Shown: positions 53,723 through 63,538 of the stretch, piece after piece
Layout of the letters: the number at the start of each line of letters is the position of its first letter
Numbering within the stretch: position 1 is the first letter of the stretch
Source of the DNA: an uncultured Litoreibacter sp.
GTDB lineage: Bacteria > Pseudomonadota > Alphaproteobacteria > Rhodobacterales > Rhodobacteraceae
Length of the DNA: 64,000 bases
Assembly (NCBI GenBank): GCA_947493265.1
Contig: CANLQL010000004.1
Coordinates: forward strand, 248,001 to 312,000
Reading direction: 5' to 3'
Position numbers and translations under genes: made by a program
Notes under the pieces: model-generated
What the model was told of the DNA's origin: nothing
Database searches by the model: none
Seen by the model: the letters and a program-made list of their open reading frames with translations, nothing else

Positions 53723-55131
53723 GTAGGTACAACCGCTCCGGGGTTCATAATTCCGTTGGGGTCCAGCGCTGACTTGATCGCCTGCATTGCAGCCAGTTTT
53801 GCGGGGTCTCCGTAGCGGGTCAGATCATCGACTTTCAATCGCCCGATCCCATGCTCCGCCGAGATGGAGCCATCCAATTGATCAACCAGGTCATGCACGA
53901 TGCGTTTTACCTGCGGGCGCTGCCCTTCGTAGTCACTGCGGGACTTTCCAGCCGCTGGAAAGACGTTGTAGTGCAGGTTGCCGTCCCCCACATGACCAAA
54001 GCAGTTGATCCGAAACGCCGCTAATTCCGCCAAAGACTGTCCGGCCCGGTTTATGAATTCTGGGATGCGCGCCACTGGGACGGAAATATCATGCGAAGAT
54101 ACTGACCCGATGCGCCGGTTCGCTTCTGGAATGTTTTCGCGAATTGCCCAGAACGCTTCACGTTGTGCCAAAGACTGCGCGATGACGCCGTCGCTGACCA
54201 ATCCGCGCTCAAGCGCTGTTTCGAACAAGGTTTCGAGGGCGCGGCTGGGGTCAATTCCAGCGACACAGCCCAGATCAATAAGAACGGTCCATTCAGGCGT
54301 TTCGCTTAGCGGTCTGGCGACGTCTGGGCCGACTTCGTCCAGGAAATCAAAGCCCATCCGATGCATCAGCTCAAACGCTGAAATCTGCGCACCAAGCTGC
54401 GCTTGCGCCAGCGACAAAAGATCAAGGGCCGCTTGTGGGTCCCGCACCGCAAGCATCGCGGCCCCTTCGGAAACCGGTTTTGGAAAAAGGCGCAGGCTGG
54501 CTGCCGTAATTATACCAAGCGTCCCTTCTGCCCCGATCAGAAGATGGCGCAAATCGTAGCCAGTGTTGTTTTTGCGCAATCGAGACAGACCATTCAAAAT
54601 CGACCCGTTCGGTAAAACCGCTTCCAGCCCCAAACACAGATCGCGGGCATTGCCATACCGCAAGACGTTTACGCCGCCTGCATTGGTTGCAAGGTTGCCG
54701 CCAATCCGCGCCGAGCCTTCGGAGGCCAGCGACAGCGGGAACAGGCGATCCACTGCTTCAGCTGCGTCTTGAACCGATTGCAGGATCGCACCTGCGTCCG
54801 CGATCAGAACGTTTTCGGTCGCGTTGACGTCCCGGATCGTAGTCATGCGTTCCAGTGATAAAATCACAGGCTTCGGACCTTCCGGGGCCACTTGCCCGCC
54901 GACCAATCCGGTACCACCGCCATAAGGAATGACACCGACTTTCGCCGCGTTGCAGGCCGACAGGATCGTTGCAACTTCTGCGGTTGATCCAGGGGCCAGC
55001 AGAAGTCCTTCGGCCCCTGCATACCGCCCGCGCGGTTCTTCCAGATAGGCGGGGGTTAGAGGTTTTTCGGTGCCATCTGGCAATTGCGCCAGAAGTGCCG
55101 CCTGAAATTTATCTGTGACAGGGTTCAACAT
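53719..55131 (-). CDS. FAD-linked oxidase (GlcD / D-lactate dehydrogenase type)
   Basis: A 470-residue FAD_binding_4 oxidase. The FAD site is GVIPYGGGTGLVGGQVAPEG (~90-110), with GGNLATNAGGVNVLRYGNARDLCLG and YDLRHLLIGAEGTLGIIT. The C-terminal domain includes NCFGHVGDGNLHYNVFP and SAEHGIGRLK. It oxidises a 2-hydroxy acid with electron transfer to the respiratory chain. Lactate, glycolate or 2-hydroxyglutarate are candidates; given the neighbourhood, sulfolactate is possible. There is no GlcE/GlcF nearby. Confidence 0.85.
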   Translation of the reverse strand: MLNPVTDKFQAALLAQLPDGTEKPLTPAYLEEPRGRYAGAEGLLLAPGSTAEVATILSACNAAKVGVIPYGGGTGLVGGQVAPEGPKPVILSLERMTTIRDVNATENVLIADAGAILQSVQDAAEAVDRLFPLSLASEGSARIGGNLATNAGGVNVLRYGNARDLCLGLEAVLPNGSILNGLSRLRKNNTGYDLRHLLIGAEGTLGIITAASLRLFPKPVSEGAAMLAVRDPQAALDLLSLAQAQLGAQISAFELMHRMGFDFLDEVGPDVARPLSETPEWTVLIDLGCVAGIDPSRALETLFETALERGLVSDGVIAQSLAQREAFWAIRENIPEANRRIGSVSSHDISVPVARIPEFINRAGQSLAELAAFRINCFGHVGDGNLHYNVFPAAGKSRSDYEGQRPQVKRIVHDLVDQLDGSISAEHGIGRLKVDDLTRYGDPAKLAAMQAIKSALDPNGIMNPGAVVPT

Positions 55132-55169
55132 GCAGGCCTTATCGCCATTCCTGCGGCCAAGGAAAATGC

Positions 55170-55994
55170 CTAATTCTCGCTGTGGCGCAAGTAAGCAGGC
55201 TGCAAAACCTTGATGGTTGGTCGGGACGGCAGGTCGCGTAGCGAAACTTCAAGTGACGACTCCTCAAGGTATTCCGCATAGAACGTGTCCGACATGCCGG
55301 AGACAAAGCGCTGCAATGTCCCGGTGCCCCACCAATGCATCGGGATCACAATGGAAGACCGCAACCGCTTGAGAATGCGTGTCATCGTTGCAAGATCGAC
55401 CGTCATGCCGCCGTCAACCGCGGCCATAACCACGTCCAGCCTGCCCAAAGCGGCATATTGTGCGGCATCCGGTTCGTGGTGCAGATGCCCCAGATGGCCG
55501 ATGCAAAGCCCCGCAACTTCGAAAACAAAAATGGAGTTGCCGTCTTTTTCGATGCCGTCATCCCATCGCGACCTAATATCAGTGGTCACGTTGCGCACCA
55601 GCATTTCGTCCAGATCAAGGTGGTGATCGGCGGGTGCCCCGACCGAACCCCATCCTTTCAACACATGCGGGATGCGGGGATCGGGCACAGATGTCCAATG
55701 GCTGTCATGGGCATGGTTCATCGTGGCGACATCCGGGACAAATTCCTGCGTGCCAATAAAGCCAGTGTAGTCTGTCACAGCGCTAAGACCGCCTTGGGTC
55801 TGCAGAAGGAACATCGCGTGATCAATATAGCTGATCCGAACTGTGTAGTCGTCCAGCGGTTCTTGCCAGCTTGCCTTATGAACGTAGTGCATCGACGGCG
55901 ATGCATCCGCAAGCGCAATGCAATGGCTGGGGCGTCGATCCTGCGCCATCACTAGTCCCGGTAAAAGTAGAAACAGCACGAATGGAAATCGCAT
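55170..55994 (-). CDS. secreted metallo-beta-lactamase-fold protein with altered metal motif
   Basis: A 274-residue protein with a signal peptide (ends near GLVMA). It resembles MBL-fold hydrolases in strand order (ISYIDHAMFLLQTQGGLSAVTDY, FEVAGLCIGHLGHLHHEPD, MAAVDGG, VIPMHWW). The metal motif HxHxDH reads HAHDSH (residues 94-99), with the Asp in a different place. Catalysis may be modified or lost. AGGAGG lies 7 bases before the ATG chosen. It is close to the FAD oxidase on the same strand; the role is unknown. Confidence 0.7.
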   Translation of the reverse strand: MRFPFVLFLLLPGLVMAQDRRPSHCIALADASPSMHYVHKASWQEPLDDYTVRISYIDHAMFLLQTQGGLSAVTDYTGFIGTQEFVPDVATMNHAHDSHWTSVPDPRIPHVLKGWGSVGAPADHHLDLDEMLVRNVTTDIRSRWDDGIEKDGNSIFVFEVAGLCIGHLGHLHHEPDAAQYAALGRLDVVMAAVDGGMTVDLATMTRILKRLRSSIVIPMHWWGTGTLQRFVSGMSDTFYAEYLEESSLEVSLRDLPSRPTIKVLQPAYLRHSEN

Positions 55995-56062
55995 CACCAA
56001 CCCTCCTGACTAACAAACTAGAGGGGTTGTCGATTCTGGCAAATCACAAATGCCGATGCGGC

Positions 56063-56650
56063 TCAGCCGATATCGGTCTTCCCGCGACGATCGCTGCGCA
56101 AATTGGCGTAAAGCACATGGTTTCGCCACCGCCCGTTGATTTGCAGATAGCTTTGGGCGACGCCCTCGTATTTGAAGCCAGATTTTTCCAAAACCCCGCG
56201 GGAGGCCTCGTTTTCTGGCAGACAAGCAGCCTCCACCCGGCTGAGGTCAAGGGCGGTGAACGCGTGATGCACCACTGCCGTAATCGCTTCGCGCATAAAC
56301 CCTTTGCGGGCGTGAGTTTCCCCGATCCAATAGCCCAAAGTGCCTGCCTGAGACGGGCCGCGGCGGATATTGTCGAGCGTGATCGCGCCCAGCAAAGCCC
56401 GGTCTTCACGGCGTTCGAGAAAGACCGGCATTGCGTTGCCCGCATTCAAAGATCGCTGCGCCCAGTAGACGCGATTTGTGAAGCTTTTGCGGGACAGATG
56501 GTCGGACGCCCAGCTTGGCTCCCAAGGGGCCAGAAACTCGATACTCGACGACCGCAGGGCAGCCCATTTCAGAAAATCGGAATGCTGAGGCAGTCGCAGC
56601 GTCATCCGCTCCGTTTCAATTCGGACTTTGCGCTTGCGACCCAGCATCAC
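56063..56650 (-). CDS. RimJ/RimL-type GNAT N-acetyltransferase
   Basis: A 195-residue GNAT enzyme like those acetylating N termini of ribosomal proteins. TERMTLRLPQHSDFLKWAALRSSS, LLGAITLDNIRRGPSQAGTLGYWIGETHARKGFMREAI (acetyl-CoA loop), and RVEAACLPENEASRGVLEKSGFKYEGVAQSYL are diagnostic of the RimJ branch. The start overlaps the M16 peptidase stop by 4 bases. Confidence 0.88.
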   Translation of the reverse strand: MMLGRKRKVRIETERMTLRLPQHSDFLKWAALRSSSIEFLAPWEPSWASDHLSRKSFTNRVYWAQRSLNAGNAMPVFLERREDRALLGAITLDNIRRGPSQAGTLGYWIGETHARKGFMREAITAVVHHAFTALDLSRVEAACLPENEASRGVLEKSGFKYEGVAQSYLQINGRWRNHVLYANLRSDRRGKTDIG

Positions 56651-57909
56651 GCAGCCATGCGTTTTTCGACATCGCTAAGATCACGCGCATCTTGCACGGG
56701 TCCATATAGCGCCATTGCAGCTTGCCCGCGTCCCAGCGTCGCGGCTGCGAAAGCTCTGACCTGCGCCACATCAACAGCATCGATCTTGGCAACAGTCTCA
56801 CTGAGCGGCGGAACCCGTCCCCAAATACCGATCAGCCTTGCAAGACGTTCTGCCCGGCTTGATGGGCTTTCAAGTCCCATCAGCAACCCTGCCTTCATCT
56901 GCGCGCGCGCGCGGGCAACTTCAGCTTCCGACATATCTTCGGCACTGCGTTTCAGCTCATCAATCGTTAAATCCGCCAAACCGCCAATATCCCCAGCTGA
57001 CGTTCCGGAATAAACAGTCATCATACCGGTGTCAGAATAGCTGCCGATTTGGGCAAAGATAGAATAGCAAAGGCCACGTTTCTCCCGCGCTTCCTGGAAC
57101 AAGCGCGACGACATTCCACCGCCAAATGTGGTGGCAAAAACCTGAGCCGCATAAAAATCGTCTTCCCGGTAGCCAGGAGCTTCAAAGGCGAGCGTGAAAT
57201 GCGCTTGTTCAAGCTCCTTGATCTCGCGCCGTTCACCCGATGTGAACTTTGCAGAATGGGCAACCCGCCCCTTGCGCGGTTTCATGTCGCCAAACAGATC
57301 CTCGGCCATACGCACGATCTGATCGTGATCAACCGCACCTGCTGCTGACAGAACCAGCTGTTCCGGCCCATAATGTTCTTCGACAAACCCGGACAGATCA
57401 TTGCGATTGAAGCTGGAAACACGCTCAACCGGGCCAAGAATTGTCCGACCGATAGGTTGGCCGGGATAGGCCGCTTCCTGAAGCCAGTCAAAAACAACAT
57501 CATCAGGCGTATCGAGCGATTGTCCGATTTCTTGCAGGATCACGCCACGCTCGACCTCGATCTCGCGCGGGTCGAACACTGGGTTGCGCAGGATGTCGGC
57601 AATAATATCCAGCGCCAAAGACACATCCGCCTTAAGGACGCGCGCATAATAGGCCGTCACCTCCCGGGAGGTATAGGCGTTGATATATCCGCCCACATCT
57701 TCAATTTCTTCGGCGATTTGCAGTGCAGACCGGCGCTTTGTGCCTTTAAACGCCATATGCTCCAGAAAATGCGCAATACCGTTTTGTTCCACACGTTCGT
57801 GGCGACCACCGGCATTCACCCAAACCCCGATAGAGGCGCTTTCCAAACTTGGCATGTTTTCAGTGACGATGCGAAACCCGTTGGGCAGCGTATGAAGCTG
57901 TTGGCTCAC
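56647..57909 (-). CDS. M16 family zinc peptidase (processing-peptidase-like)
   Basis: Metallopeptidase of 420 residues, similar to the beta subunit of mitochondrial processing peptidase. Inverted zinc motif HFLEH (~48-52) in NGIAHFLEHMAFKGT, and the third ligand Glu ~75 residues later. ERGVILQEIGQSLDTPDDVVFDWLQEAAYPGQPIGRTILG and the glycine-rich TTFGGGMSSRLFQEAREKRGLCYSI follow. In this phylum it sits between thrC and a GNAT gene, coupled by ATGA overlaps at both ends. Confidence 0.93.
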   Translation of the reverse strand: MSQQLHTLPNGFRIVTENMPSLESASIGVWVNAGGRHERVEQNGIAHFLEHMAFKGTKRRSALQIAEEIEDVGGYINAYTSREVTAYYARVLKADVSLALDIIADILRNPVFDPREIEVERGVILQEIGQSLDTPDDVVFDWLQEAAYPGQPIGRTILGPVERVSSFNRNDLSGFVEEHYGPEQLVLSAAGAVDHDQIVRMAEDLFGDMKPRKGRVAHSAKFTSGERREIKELEQAHFTLAFEAPGYREDDFYAAQVFATTFGGGMSSRLFQEAREKRGLCYSIFAQIGSYSDTGMMTVYSGTSAGDIGGLADLTIDELKRSAEDMSEAEVARARAQMKAGLLMGLESPSSRAERLARLIGIWGRVPPLSETVAKIDAVDVAQVRAFAAATLGRGQAAMALYGPVQDARDLSDVEKRMAA

Positions 57910-59294
57910 GTGCGGATCCTTTCACGAATGACGGCCTGAATGGCAGACACGTCACCGGGCAATTCTGTAATGCGTTCCGGCCGATCATAAAGATCCGCCA
58001 TCCTGTCAGGCAAGGGCGGGTGCAGACCCGATGCGGCCTCGACGGCAGCTGGGAATTTTGCGGGATGCGCCGTGCCCAAAGTGATCATCGGGATTGATCC
58101 TTGATGGTCCAATGCCACTTTGACGCCCACAGCGGAATGTGGGCATAGCAACTCCCCCATAGTTTCATGGGCAGTTTTGATCATTGCAGATGTTTCTTCT
58201 TCGCTGGCACGGCCCGAAACGAATGTCTCGCGCAGCGCTTCAATCGCCCCTTGCGAGATCGTGAACGCCCCATTGGATTTCAGCGCCTCCATTTGTTGCG
58301 CGACCGCGGCCCCATCCTTTTCGTACGCAAAGAACAACGCGCGCTCAAAGTTGGAACTAACTTGAATATCCATCGACGGGCTGATCGATGGGATCACGCC
58401 TTCGGTCGTGTAGGCCCCAGTGCTCAGCGCCCGGTGCAAGATATCGTTTTGGTTCGTTGCGATCACCAATTTCTCAATCGGCAATCCCATCTGCTGTGCA
58501 ATATAGCCCGCGAAAATATCGCCAAAATTTCCGGTCGGAACCGTGAAGCTCACTTTGCGATCAGGCGCGCCCAGCGACACAGCGGAGGTGAAATAATACA
58601 CCACTTGCGCCAAAACCCGCGCCCAGTTGATGGAGTTCACGCCGGCAAGCCGCACGCCATCGCGAAACTCAAAATCATTGAACATGTCTTTCAATGCACC
58701 CTGACAGGTGTCGAAATCCCCCTCGACCGCCAAAGCATGGACGTTGGCGTCCGTTGGCGTGGTCATCTGGCGACGTTGCACCTCTGACACCCGCCCATTG
58801 GGATAGAGGATAAACACGTCCACAGCATCCAAACCTTTGAACGCTTCAATGGCTGCTGATCCTGTGTCTCCCGAAGTTGCGCCGACGATGGTAACCCGGT
58901 TGCCCGAACGTCCCAGCGCTTTTTGAAACATTTGTCCGATCAGCTGCATCGCAAAATCTTTGAACGCCAGCGTCGGCCCGTGAAATAACTCAAGCAGATA
59001 GTGGTTCGTCCCAACTTGGACCAGCGGTGCGCGCGCGTCGTGACCAAAACCGGCATACGCTTTGGCGATGATTTCCTGAAACTCCGTATCCGTGAACGTA
59101 TCACCTATAAACGGCTTCATTACCCGGAACGCGACGTCCTCGTAGGATTGGCCCCGAAAGCTGCGAATGTCGTCTGCGCTTAAGGCCGGGATCGTCTCAG
59201 GCACATAGAGCCCGCCATCACGCGCCAGCCCCGTCAACATCGCCTCTTCGAAGCTCAAAACAGGGGCGGTCCCACGGGTCGAAATATACTGCAT
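57906..59294 (-). CDS. thrC: threonine synthase
   Basis: PLP enzyme converting O-phosphohomoserine to threonine. The 462 residues begin MQYISTRGTAPVLSFEEAMLTGLARDGGLYVPE. The PLP-binding Lys is in LAFKDFAMQLIGQMF, followed by GATSGDTGSAAIEAF and PTGNFGDIFAGYIA. The frame runs 29 codons further up, into surf1, but the ATG at 59294 has GAGGAAA upstream and the standard N terminus. Confidence 0.97.
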   Translation of the reverse strand: MQYISTRGTAPVLSFEEAMLTGLARDGGLYVPETIPALSADDIRSFRGQSYEDVAFRVMKPFIGDTFTDTEFQEIIAKAYAGFGHDARAPLVQVGTNHYLLELFHGPTLAFKDFAMQLIGQMFQKALGRSGNRVTIVGATSGDTGSAAIEAFKGLDAVDVFILYPNGRVSEVQRRQMTTPTDANVHALAVEGDFDTCQGALKDMFNDFEFRDGVRLAGVNSINWARVLAQVVYYFTSAVSLGAPDRKVSFTVPTGNFGDIFAGYIAQQMGLPIEKLVIATNQNDILHRALSTGAYTTEGVIPSISPSMDIQVSSNFERALFFAYEKDGAAVAQQMEALKSNGAFTISQGAIEALRETFVSGRASEEETSAMIKTAHETMGELLCPHSAVGVKVALDHQGSIPMITLGTAHPAKFPAAVEAASGLHPPLPDRMADLYDRPERITELPGDVSAIQAVIRERIRT

Positions 59295-59305
59295 CGTTCT
59301 TTTCC

Positions 59306-59977
59306 TCAGACGGTCCGCTGCCTGATACGCCAAAGCAGGTAGAGTGTCATCCCAAACCACAATATCGCCAAGGAAAACCATGTGATCGCATATTGCAAAT
59401 GGTCGTTTGGAATACCGGCACTGTTTACAGGCACTGGCATGACCGACGGCTGCGCCTCATCAGAGCTGCGCAAAACGATCATCACTGGCTCTGTCTCCAA
59501 CTCTTTGGCCAGGCGCGGCACATCACGCGCAAACCAAATATCGCGATCTAGGTCTGGTTCAGGCGTGAAGCCATCAACCTCGCTCGGCCAATGAAGATTG
59601 CCCACCACACGCGCCTGCACAGCGCCGCGGGTTGTGTCTTTGTCCTCTAAAGGAACAAAACCGCGATCAAGCAAGAGCCGCCGTCCTTCCGTCTCAAAGA
59701 CAGAGATCACGCGGTAACCCGCACCGACCCGTTTAATTGATACCAGGATATGCAGCTCACGCGGCAGAATCTGTCCCTCTGCCACCACCGAAAGATAGGT
59801 GTCCGTAGCAGGATCAGGGTTCTGTGGAACCGCGACCGGTTCGGCCCCGATCTGCGCGTCGATTTCAGACAGAACCGCTTGCTTCCAAGCAAGCCGCTGC
59901 ACTTGCCAAACACCAAGCGAAATGAGGATCGCACATCCGACGACCCCGAAAAGTGCTGGAACGATCATGCGCTTCAT
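59306..59977 (-). CDS. SURF1 family cytochrome oxidase assembly protein
   Basis: Assembly factor for haem a insertion into cytochrome aa3 oxidase, 223 residues. It has two membrane segments, at ~4-24 and near the C terminus (TWFSLAILWFGMTLYLLW), with a periplasmic domain between: LGVWQVQRLAWK, and GFVPLEDKD. GGAGG lies 6 bases before the ATG used. It follows ctaE but is separated by a terminator, so it and thrC need readthrough or their own promoter. Confidence 0.92.
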   Translation of the reverse strand: MKRMIVPALFGVVGCAILISLGVWQVQRLAWKQAVLSEIDAQIGAEPVAVPQNPDPATDTYLSVVAEGQILPRELHILVSIKRVGAGYRVISVFETEGRRLLLDRGFVPLEDKDTTRGAVQARVVGNLHWPSEVDGFTPEPDLDRDIWFARDVPRLAKELETEPVMIVLRSSDEAQPSVMPVPVNSAGIPNDHLQYAITWFSLAILWFGMTLYLLWRIRQRTV

Positions 59978-59991
59978 CGCGCGCCTCCGAT

Positions 59992-60025
59992 TGAAAAATG
60001 CGCGAGGGCGGCAACCCTCGCGCAT
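59992..60025 (-). terminator. rho-independent terminator after ctaE
   Basis: On the minus strand, ATGCGCGAGGG, six-base loop, CCCTCGCGCAT, then a T-run. The 11-base stem is perfect. It lies between the ctaE stop and the surf1 start. Confidence 0.88.
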
Positions 60026-60082
60026 GTGCTTCTTTTTGGACCAGAAACCTCCGCCGGAGGCTCCGACACTTCAAATTGCGCG

Positions 60083-60883
60083 TCAGCCGCCCCAGACGTA
60101 GACAGCTGCAAAAAGGAACAGCCAAACCACATCAACGAAGTGCCAATACCAGGCTGCAGCCTCAAAGCCGACATGCTTTTCCGGGGTGAAATGCCCGGCA
60201 TATGCACGCATCAGACAGACGGCCAGGAAGATCGTTCCGATCACCACGTGAAAACCGTGGAACCCTGTCGCCATGAAGAAGTTTGCGCCGTAAATATTGC
60301 CAGAGAACCCGAATGCCGCGTGGCTATATTCGTAGACCTGGAAGATCGTAAACAAGACGCCCAAAGCGATTGCCAGGATCAGACCGTTTTTCAGGTCTTT
60401 GCGGTTGTTTTCGTGCGCCAGCGCGTGGTGCGCCCAAGTGGCCGCAGCCCCGGAACACAGCAAAATCAGCGTGTTGATCAATGGCAAGTGCCATGGATCG
60501 AAGGTCTCGATACCAGCGGGGGGCCAAACGGCGTCGACCATAGGGCTTTCGGGACCCATCGGGTACATCGCATGTTTGAAGAAGGACCAGAACCAGGCCA
60601 CGAAGAACATGACTTCGGACATGATGAAGAAAATGAAGCCGTAGCGCAGGCCAATCCGCACAACCGGTGTGTGATCGCCAACTTGGCTTTCTTCAACCAC
60701 GTCGGACCACCAGCTGAACATAGTGTAAAGTACGGCGGCCAGACCGATGAGGAACATCCACGGACCGTTTTCGTGCATCCACATAACCGCGCCAGACAGC
60801 ATGACGAAGGCACCGACCGCACCGATGAACGGATTCAGGGACGGTGGGAGGATGTGGTAATCGTGGTTCTTTGCGTGTGCCAT
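60083..60883 (-). CDS. ctaE: cytochrome c oxidase subunit III
   Basis: Membrane subunit of aa3 oxidase, 266 residues and seven hydrophobic segments. [26 protein letters not shown] at the N terminus, [30 protein letters not shown] and [53 protein letters not shown] are typical. It ends in the terminator at 59992-60025. Confidence 0.97.
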   Translation of the reverse strand: MAHAKNHDYHILPPSLNPFIGAVGAFVMLSGAVMWMHENGPWMFLIGLAAVLYTMFSWWSDVVEESQVGDHTPVVRIGLRYGFIFFIMSEVMFFVAWFWSFFKHAMYPMGPESPMVDAVWPPAGIETFDPWHLPLINTLILLCSGAAATWAHHALAHENNRKDLKNGLILAIALGVLFTIFQVYEYSHAAFGFSGNIYGANFFMATGFHGFHVVIGTIFLAVCLMRAYAGHFTPEKHVGFEAAAWYWHFVDVVWLFLFAAVYVWGG

Positions 60884-60909
60884 TTGGTATCCCTCGTATG
60901 GGCTTTCTT

Positions 60910-61491
60910 TTAGTTGATATCAGTGCTGGTCTCAGTGTCCAGCGCAGCCTGCGCTTCCGGCAGGTCTATTTCGTAAAAAGTGTAGCTGAGCGTGATGCTC
61001 TCGACATGTTTTCCATCCGGATCGTCAACGATCTCGGGATCGACATAGAATGTCACCGGCATCATGACCCGTTCACCGGGTTGCAGCACCTGTTCGGTGA
61101 AACAAAAACAGTCGATCTTGGTAAAGAACCCGCCCACGGTGAACGGAAATACGTTGTAACTGGCAGACCCCGCGATTGGCCGGTCGGTCGGGTTGTAGGC
61201 CTCGTAGAAAGCAATCCCGGTCTCGCCGATATTGATGTCCATTTCCCGTTCAACAGGTTTGAACTGCCATGCCATTTCCGAGCTTAGCGAGCCGTCGAAG
61301 CGGATGTTGATGGTCTTATCAAGGGTGATGTCGGAGCCCGCATCGGCTTCCAATGTCGTACCGCCATACCCCGTGACACGGCAGAACCAGTCATAAAGCG
61401 GCACGGACGCAAACGCCAAGGAGACCATCGTGCCGACGATTGCCACCAGATAGGCCAGGGTGCGGTGCTTTGGCTCCATTCGGGAAAACAT
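60910..61491 (-). CDS. ctaG: cytochrome c oxidase assembly protein CtaG (Cox11-like)
   Basis: Delivers copper to the CuB site of subunit I. The 193 residues have one N-terminal membrane segment (~14-32) and a periplasmic domain. [17 protein letters not shown] and the copper motif [12 protein letters not shown] (C-F-C) are diagnostic, with FYVDPEI toward the end. The long frame upstream overlaps coxF, so the ATG at 61491 with GGAGAG before it is chosen. It shares one base with the end of coxF. Confidence 0.95.
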   Translation of the reverse strand: MFSRMEPKHRTLAYLVAIVGTMVSLAFASVPLYDWFCRVTGYGGTTLEADAGSDITLDKTINIRFDGSLSSEMAWQFKPVEREMDINIGETGIAFYEAYNPTDRPIAGSASYNVFPFTVGGFFTKIDCFCFTEQVLQPGERVMMPVTFYVDPEIVDDPDGKHVESITLSYTFYEIDLPEAQAALDTETSTDIN

Positions 61492-61679
61492 CAGTTGCTC
61501 TCCGGGATCGTGATTGAGGGTCTGACAGTGTGATCGAAGGCTTCGACCATGCCACCATTTGAAACCTTGACGATTGTCACGCCGAAAATGATCGCAACAA
61601 AGGTCAGAAGGACCAGTCCTAGGCCGACATTGCGACCAAAGCGGCGTTTGTGGATTTCGTGTTCTTCGCGGAATGCCAT
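61491..61679 (-). CDS. small membrane protein in the oxidase cluster (CoxF-like)
   Basis: A 62-residue protein: charged N terminus (AFREEHEIHKRRFGRN) then one membrane segment (GLGLVLLTFVAIIFGVTIV) and a short outer tail. Small single-span ORFs at this place in the oxidase operon of Rhodobacteraceae are usually called CoxF; the role is unknown, presumably in assembly. GGGAG is 7 bases before its ATG. It overlaps ctaB and ctaG by one base each. Confidence 0.8.
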   Translation of the reverse strand: MAFREEHEIHKRRFGRNVGLGLVLLTFVAIIFGVTIVKVSNGGMVEAFDHTVRPSITIPESN

Positions 61680-62620
61680 CACCAAGCTCCCATGCCAAGT
61701 TTGACCCAGATCGCTTGCAGCAACAGAGCGCCAAAATGCAGGAACAGATAGCTCAGCGACAGGCGGAAGAATTTCTTCTCCGCAGCGTACTTGTCCGCTT
61801 CCGCTTGCACTTCATCGCGCTGCCACAACCGCCAAGCGCCCAGAAGGAAACGTGCGTTCAAGACCAACGCAGCCGCCAGATAAATCCAGCCGCCGATTGA
61901 TGTGAAGGCCGTGCCAACGGCCAGCGGGGCCAGCAAGACCGTGTAGATCAGGATTTGCTTGCGCGTTTCGCGGCGACCATGGGTCACGGTCAGCATCGGA
62001 ACACCCGCTTTAGAATAATCCTCATTCATGAACAGCGCCAGCGCCCAGAAATGCGGCGGTGTCCACATGAAGATCAAGCAGAACATCAACACGCTTTCCA
62101 CCGACACACTGCCTGTGGCGACTGCCCAACCAATCATCGGAGGAAACGCGCCCGCAGCCCCACCGATAACAATGTTTTGCGGGGTCCAGCGTTTTAGCCA
62201 GATCGTGTAGATCACAACGTAGAAGAAGATCGTAAACGCCAGTATGGCCGCGGCCATCCAATTGGCAACAAGGCCCAGCATCACCACGGAAATAAACGAC
62301 AGCCACAAACCAAAGCTGAGCGCTTCACCGGGTTGCACGCGGCCTGCCGGAACCGGACGTTTGGCCGTGCGCTTCATGATCAGATCGATGTCGTGGTCAT
62401 ACCACATGTTCAGCGCGCCAGAAGCCCCGCCGCCCAACGCGATAAACAGGATCGCAACCAACGCGATGAACGGGTGCACCGCGACCGGGGCGACAAATAC
62501 GCCAACAGCCGCCGTGAACACAACAAGAGACATCACGCGCGGCTTCAGCAGCGCGACATAGTCACCGAACTGCGCCTCGTTGGGCTCTGTCGTTCCAATT
62601 TGTTGTGTGGCGTCTGACAT
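61679..62620 (-). CDS. ctaB: protohaem IX farnesyltransferase (haem O synthase)
   Basis: UbiA-family prenyltransferase of 313 residues that adds the farnesyl chain to haem [18 protein letters not shown]; the first Asp-rich motif [34 protein letters not shown]; and the DxxxD-like second motif region [25 protein letters not shown]. About nine hydrophobic segments. It belongs to the ctaC-ctaB-coxF-ctaG-ctaE order. Confidence 0.97.
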   Translation of the reverse strand: MSDATQQIGTTEPNEAQFGDYVALLKPRVMSLVVFTAAVGVFVAPVAVHPFIALVAILFIALGGGASGALNMWYDHDIDLIMKRTAKRPVPAGRVQPGEALSFGLWLSFISVVMLGLVANWMAAAILAFTIFFYVVIYTIWLKRWTPQNIVIGGAAGAFPPMIGWAVATGSVSVESVLMFCLIFMWTPPHFWALALFMNEDYSKAGVPMLTVTHGRRETRKQILIYTVLLAPLAVGTAFTSIGGWIYLAAALVLNARFLLGAWRLWQRDEVQAEADKYAAEKKFFRLSLSYLFLHFGALLLQAIWVKLGMGAW

Positions 62621-62631
62621 CAGATTGCGTC

Positions 62632-62650
62632 GGGCGGGAATGACCCGCCC
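62632..62650 (-). other. hairpin between ctaC and ctaB
   Basis: GGGCGGG and CCCGCCC, 5 bases apart, filling the 36-base gap between ctaC and ctaB. There is no T-run; it could be an attenuating or mRNA-stabilising stem that adjusts relative subunit levels. Confidence 0.5.
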
Positions 62651-62656
62651 TACCCT

Positions 62657-63538
62657 TTACTCAGCTGCTGCGACCGTGAGGCTGCGAGGTGTGCCCGCAT
62701 ATTCCTCAATCGCGCCATCAAGCCATTCGTCGTAAACTTCCTGGCTGACCACTTTCACAGTGATTGGCATGTAAGCATGGGCTTGTCCGCAAAGCTCTGA
62801 ACATTGGCCGAAATAGACGCCCTCTTGCTCGGCGGTGAACCAAAGCTGCGCCAGACGACCGGGAACCGCGTCTTGCTTCACACCAAAGGCCGGGATCGTC
62901 CAAGAATGGATCACGTCCGCGCCAGTCACCTGCATAACGATTGTTTTGCCAACCGGAACGACCACAGCTGTGTCAGTTGCCAACAGAAACTCATCGCGTG
63001 TGTAGCCCGCTTCGATCAGCTCAGCCTCAACGTCTGCAGTTAGCTTGTTGTCGCCGGCACCGATCATGAAGCTGTCAAAGGCAAAATCGTGATCAACATA
63101 CTCATAGCCCCAGTACCACTGGTAGCCTGTGACCTTGATGACAATGTCACCTTCGGGAATGCGCTGCTGCTTGAACAGGACAGGAACCGAAAACGCGCCG
63201 ATAAAAATAAGAATCAGAACCGGGATCAACGTCCACGCAACTTCTAGTGGGGAGTTGTGTGTAAATTTCGCAGGCTCCGGGTTGCGCTTGGAATTATACC
63301 GGATCACGCACCAGGCCAAAAGCGCCGTAACAAACAGCGTGATGACCGTGATGATGATCAGCAGAAAATCGTCCAACCATTTGATCTCACGCATCAATTC
63401 TGTCACGGCTGGTTGAAAGTTAATCCCGTCGGGAACTGGTTTCCCGATGATCTCAAGATCTTCAATAGCAGTTTGTGCAAACGCGGCCGGGGCCGCCAGT
63501 GCTGCACCAAAACCCGCAAAAGCTGTCGTAAATCGCAT
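62657..63538 (-). CDS. ctaC: cytochrome c oxidase subunit II
   Basis: CuA subunit of aa3 oxidase, 293 residues. Signal peptide to about AAPAAFA, two membrane segments (~55-75 and ~98-118), then the cupredoxin domain with QWYWGYEY aromatic electron-entry residues, [12 protein letters not shown], and CuA ligands in [15 protein letters not shown]. It is the first gene of the oxidase unit; the 180-base gap to tldD carries divergent promoters, none of which I could fix with certainty. Confidence 0.97.
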   Translation of the reverse strand: MRFTTAFAGFGAALAAPAAFAQTAIEDLEIIGKPVPDGINFQPAVTELMREIKWLDDFLLIIITVITLFVTALLAWCVIRYNSKRNPEPAKFTHNSPLEVAWTLIPVLILIFIGAFSVPVLFKQQRIPEGDIVIKVTGYQWYWGYEYVDHDFAFDSFMIGAGDNKLTADVEAELIEAGYTRDEFLLATDTAVVVPVGKTIVMQVTGADVIHSWTIPAFGVKQDAVPGRLAQLWFTAEQEGVYFGQCSELCGQAHAYMPITVKVVSQEVYDEWLDGAIEEYAGTPRSLTVAAAE

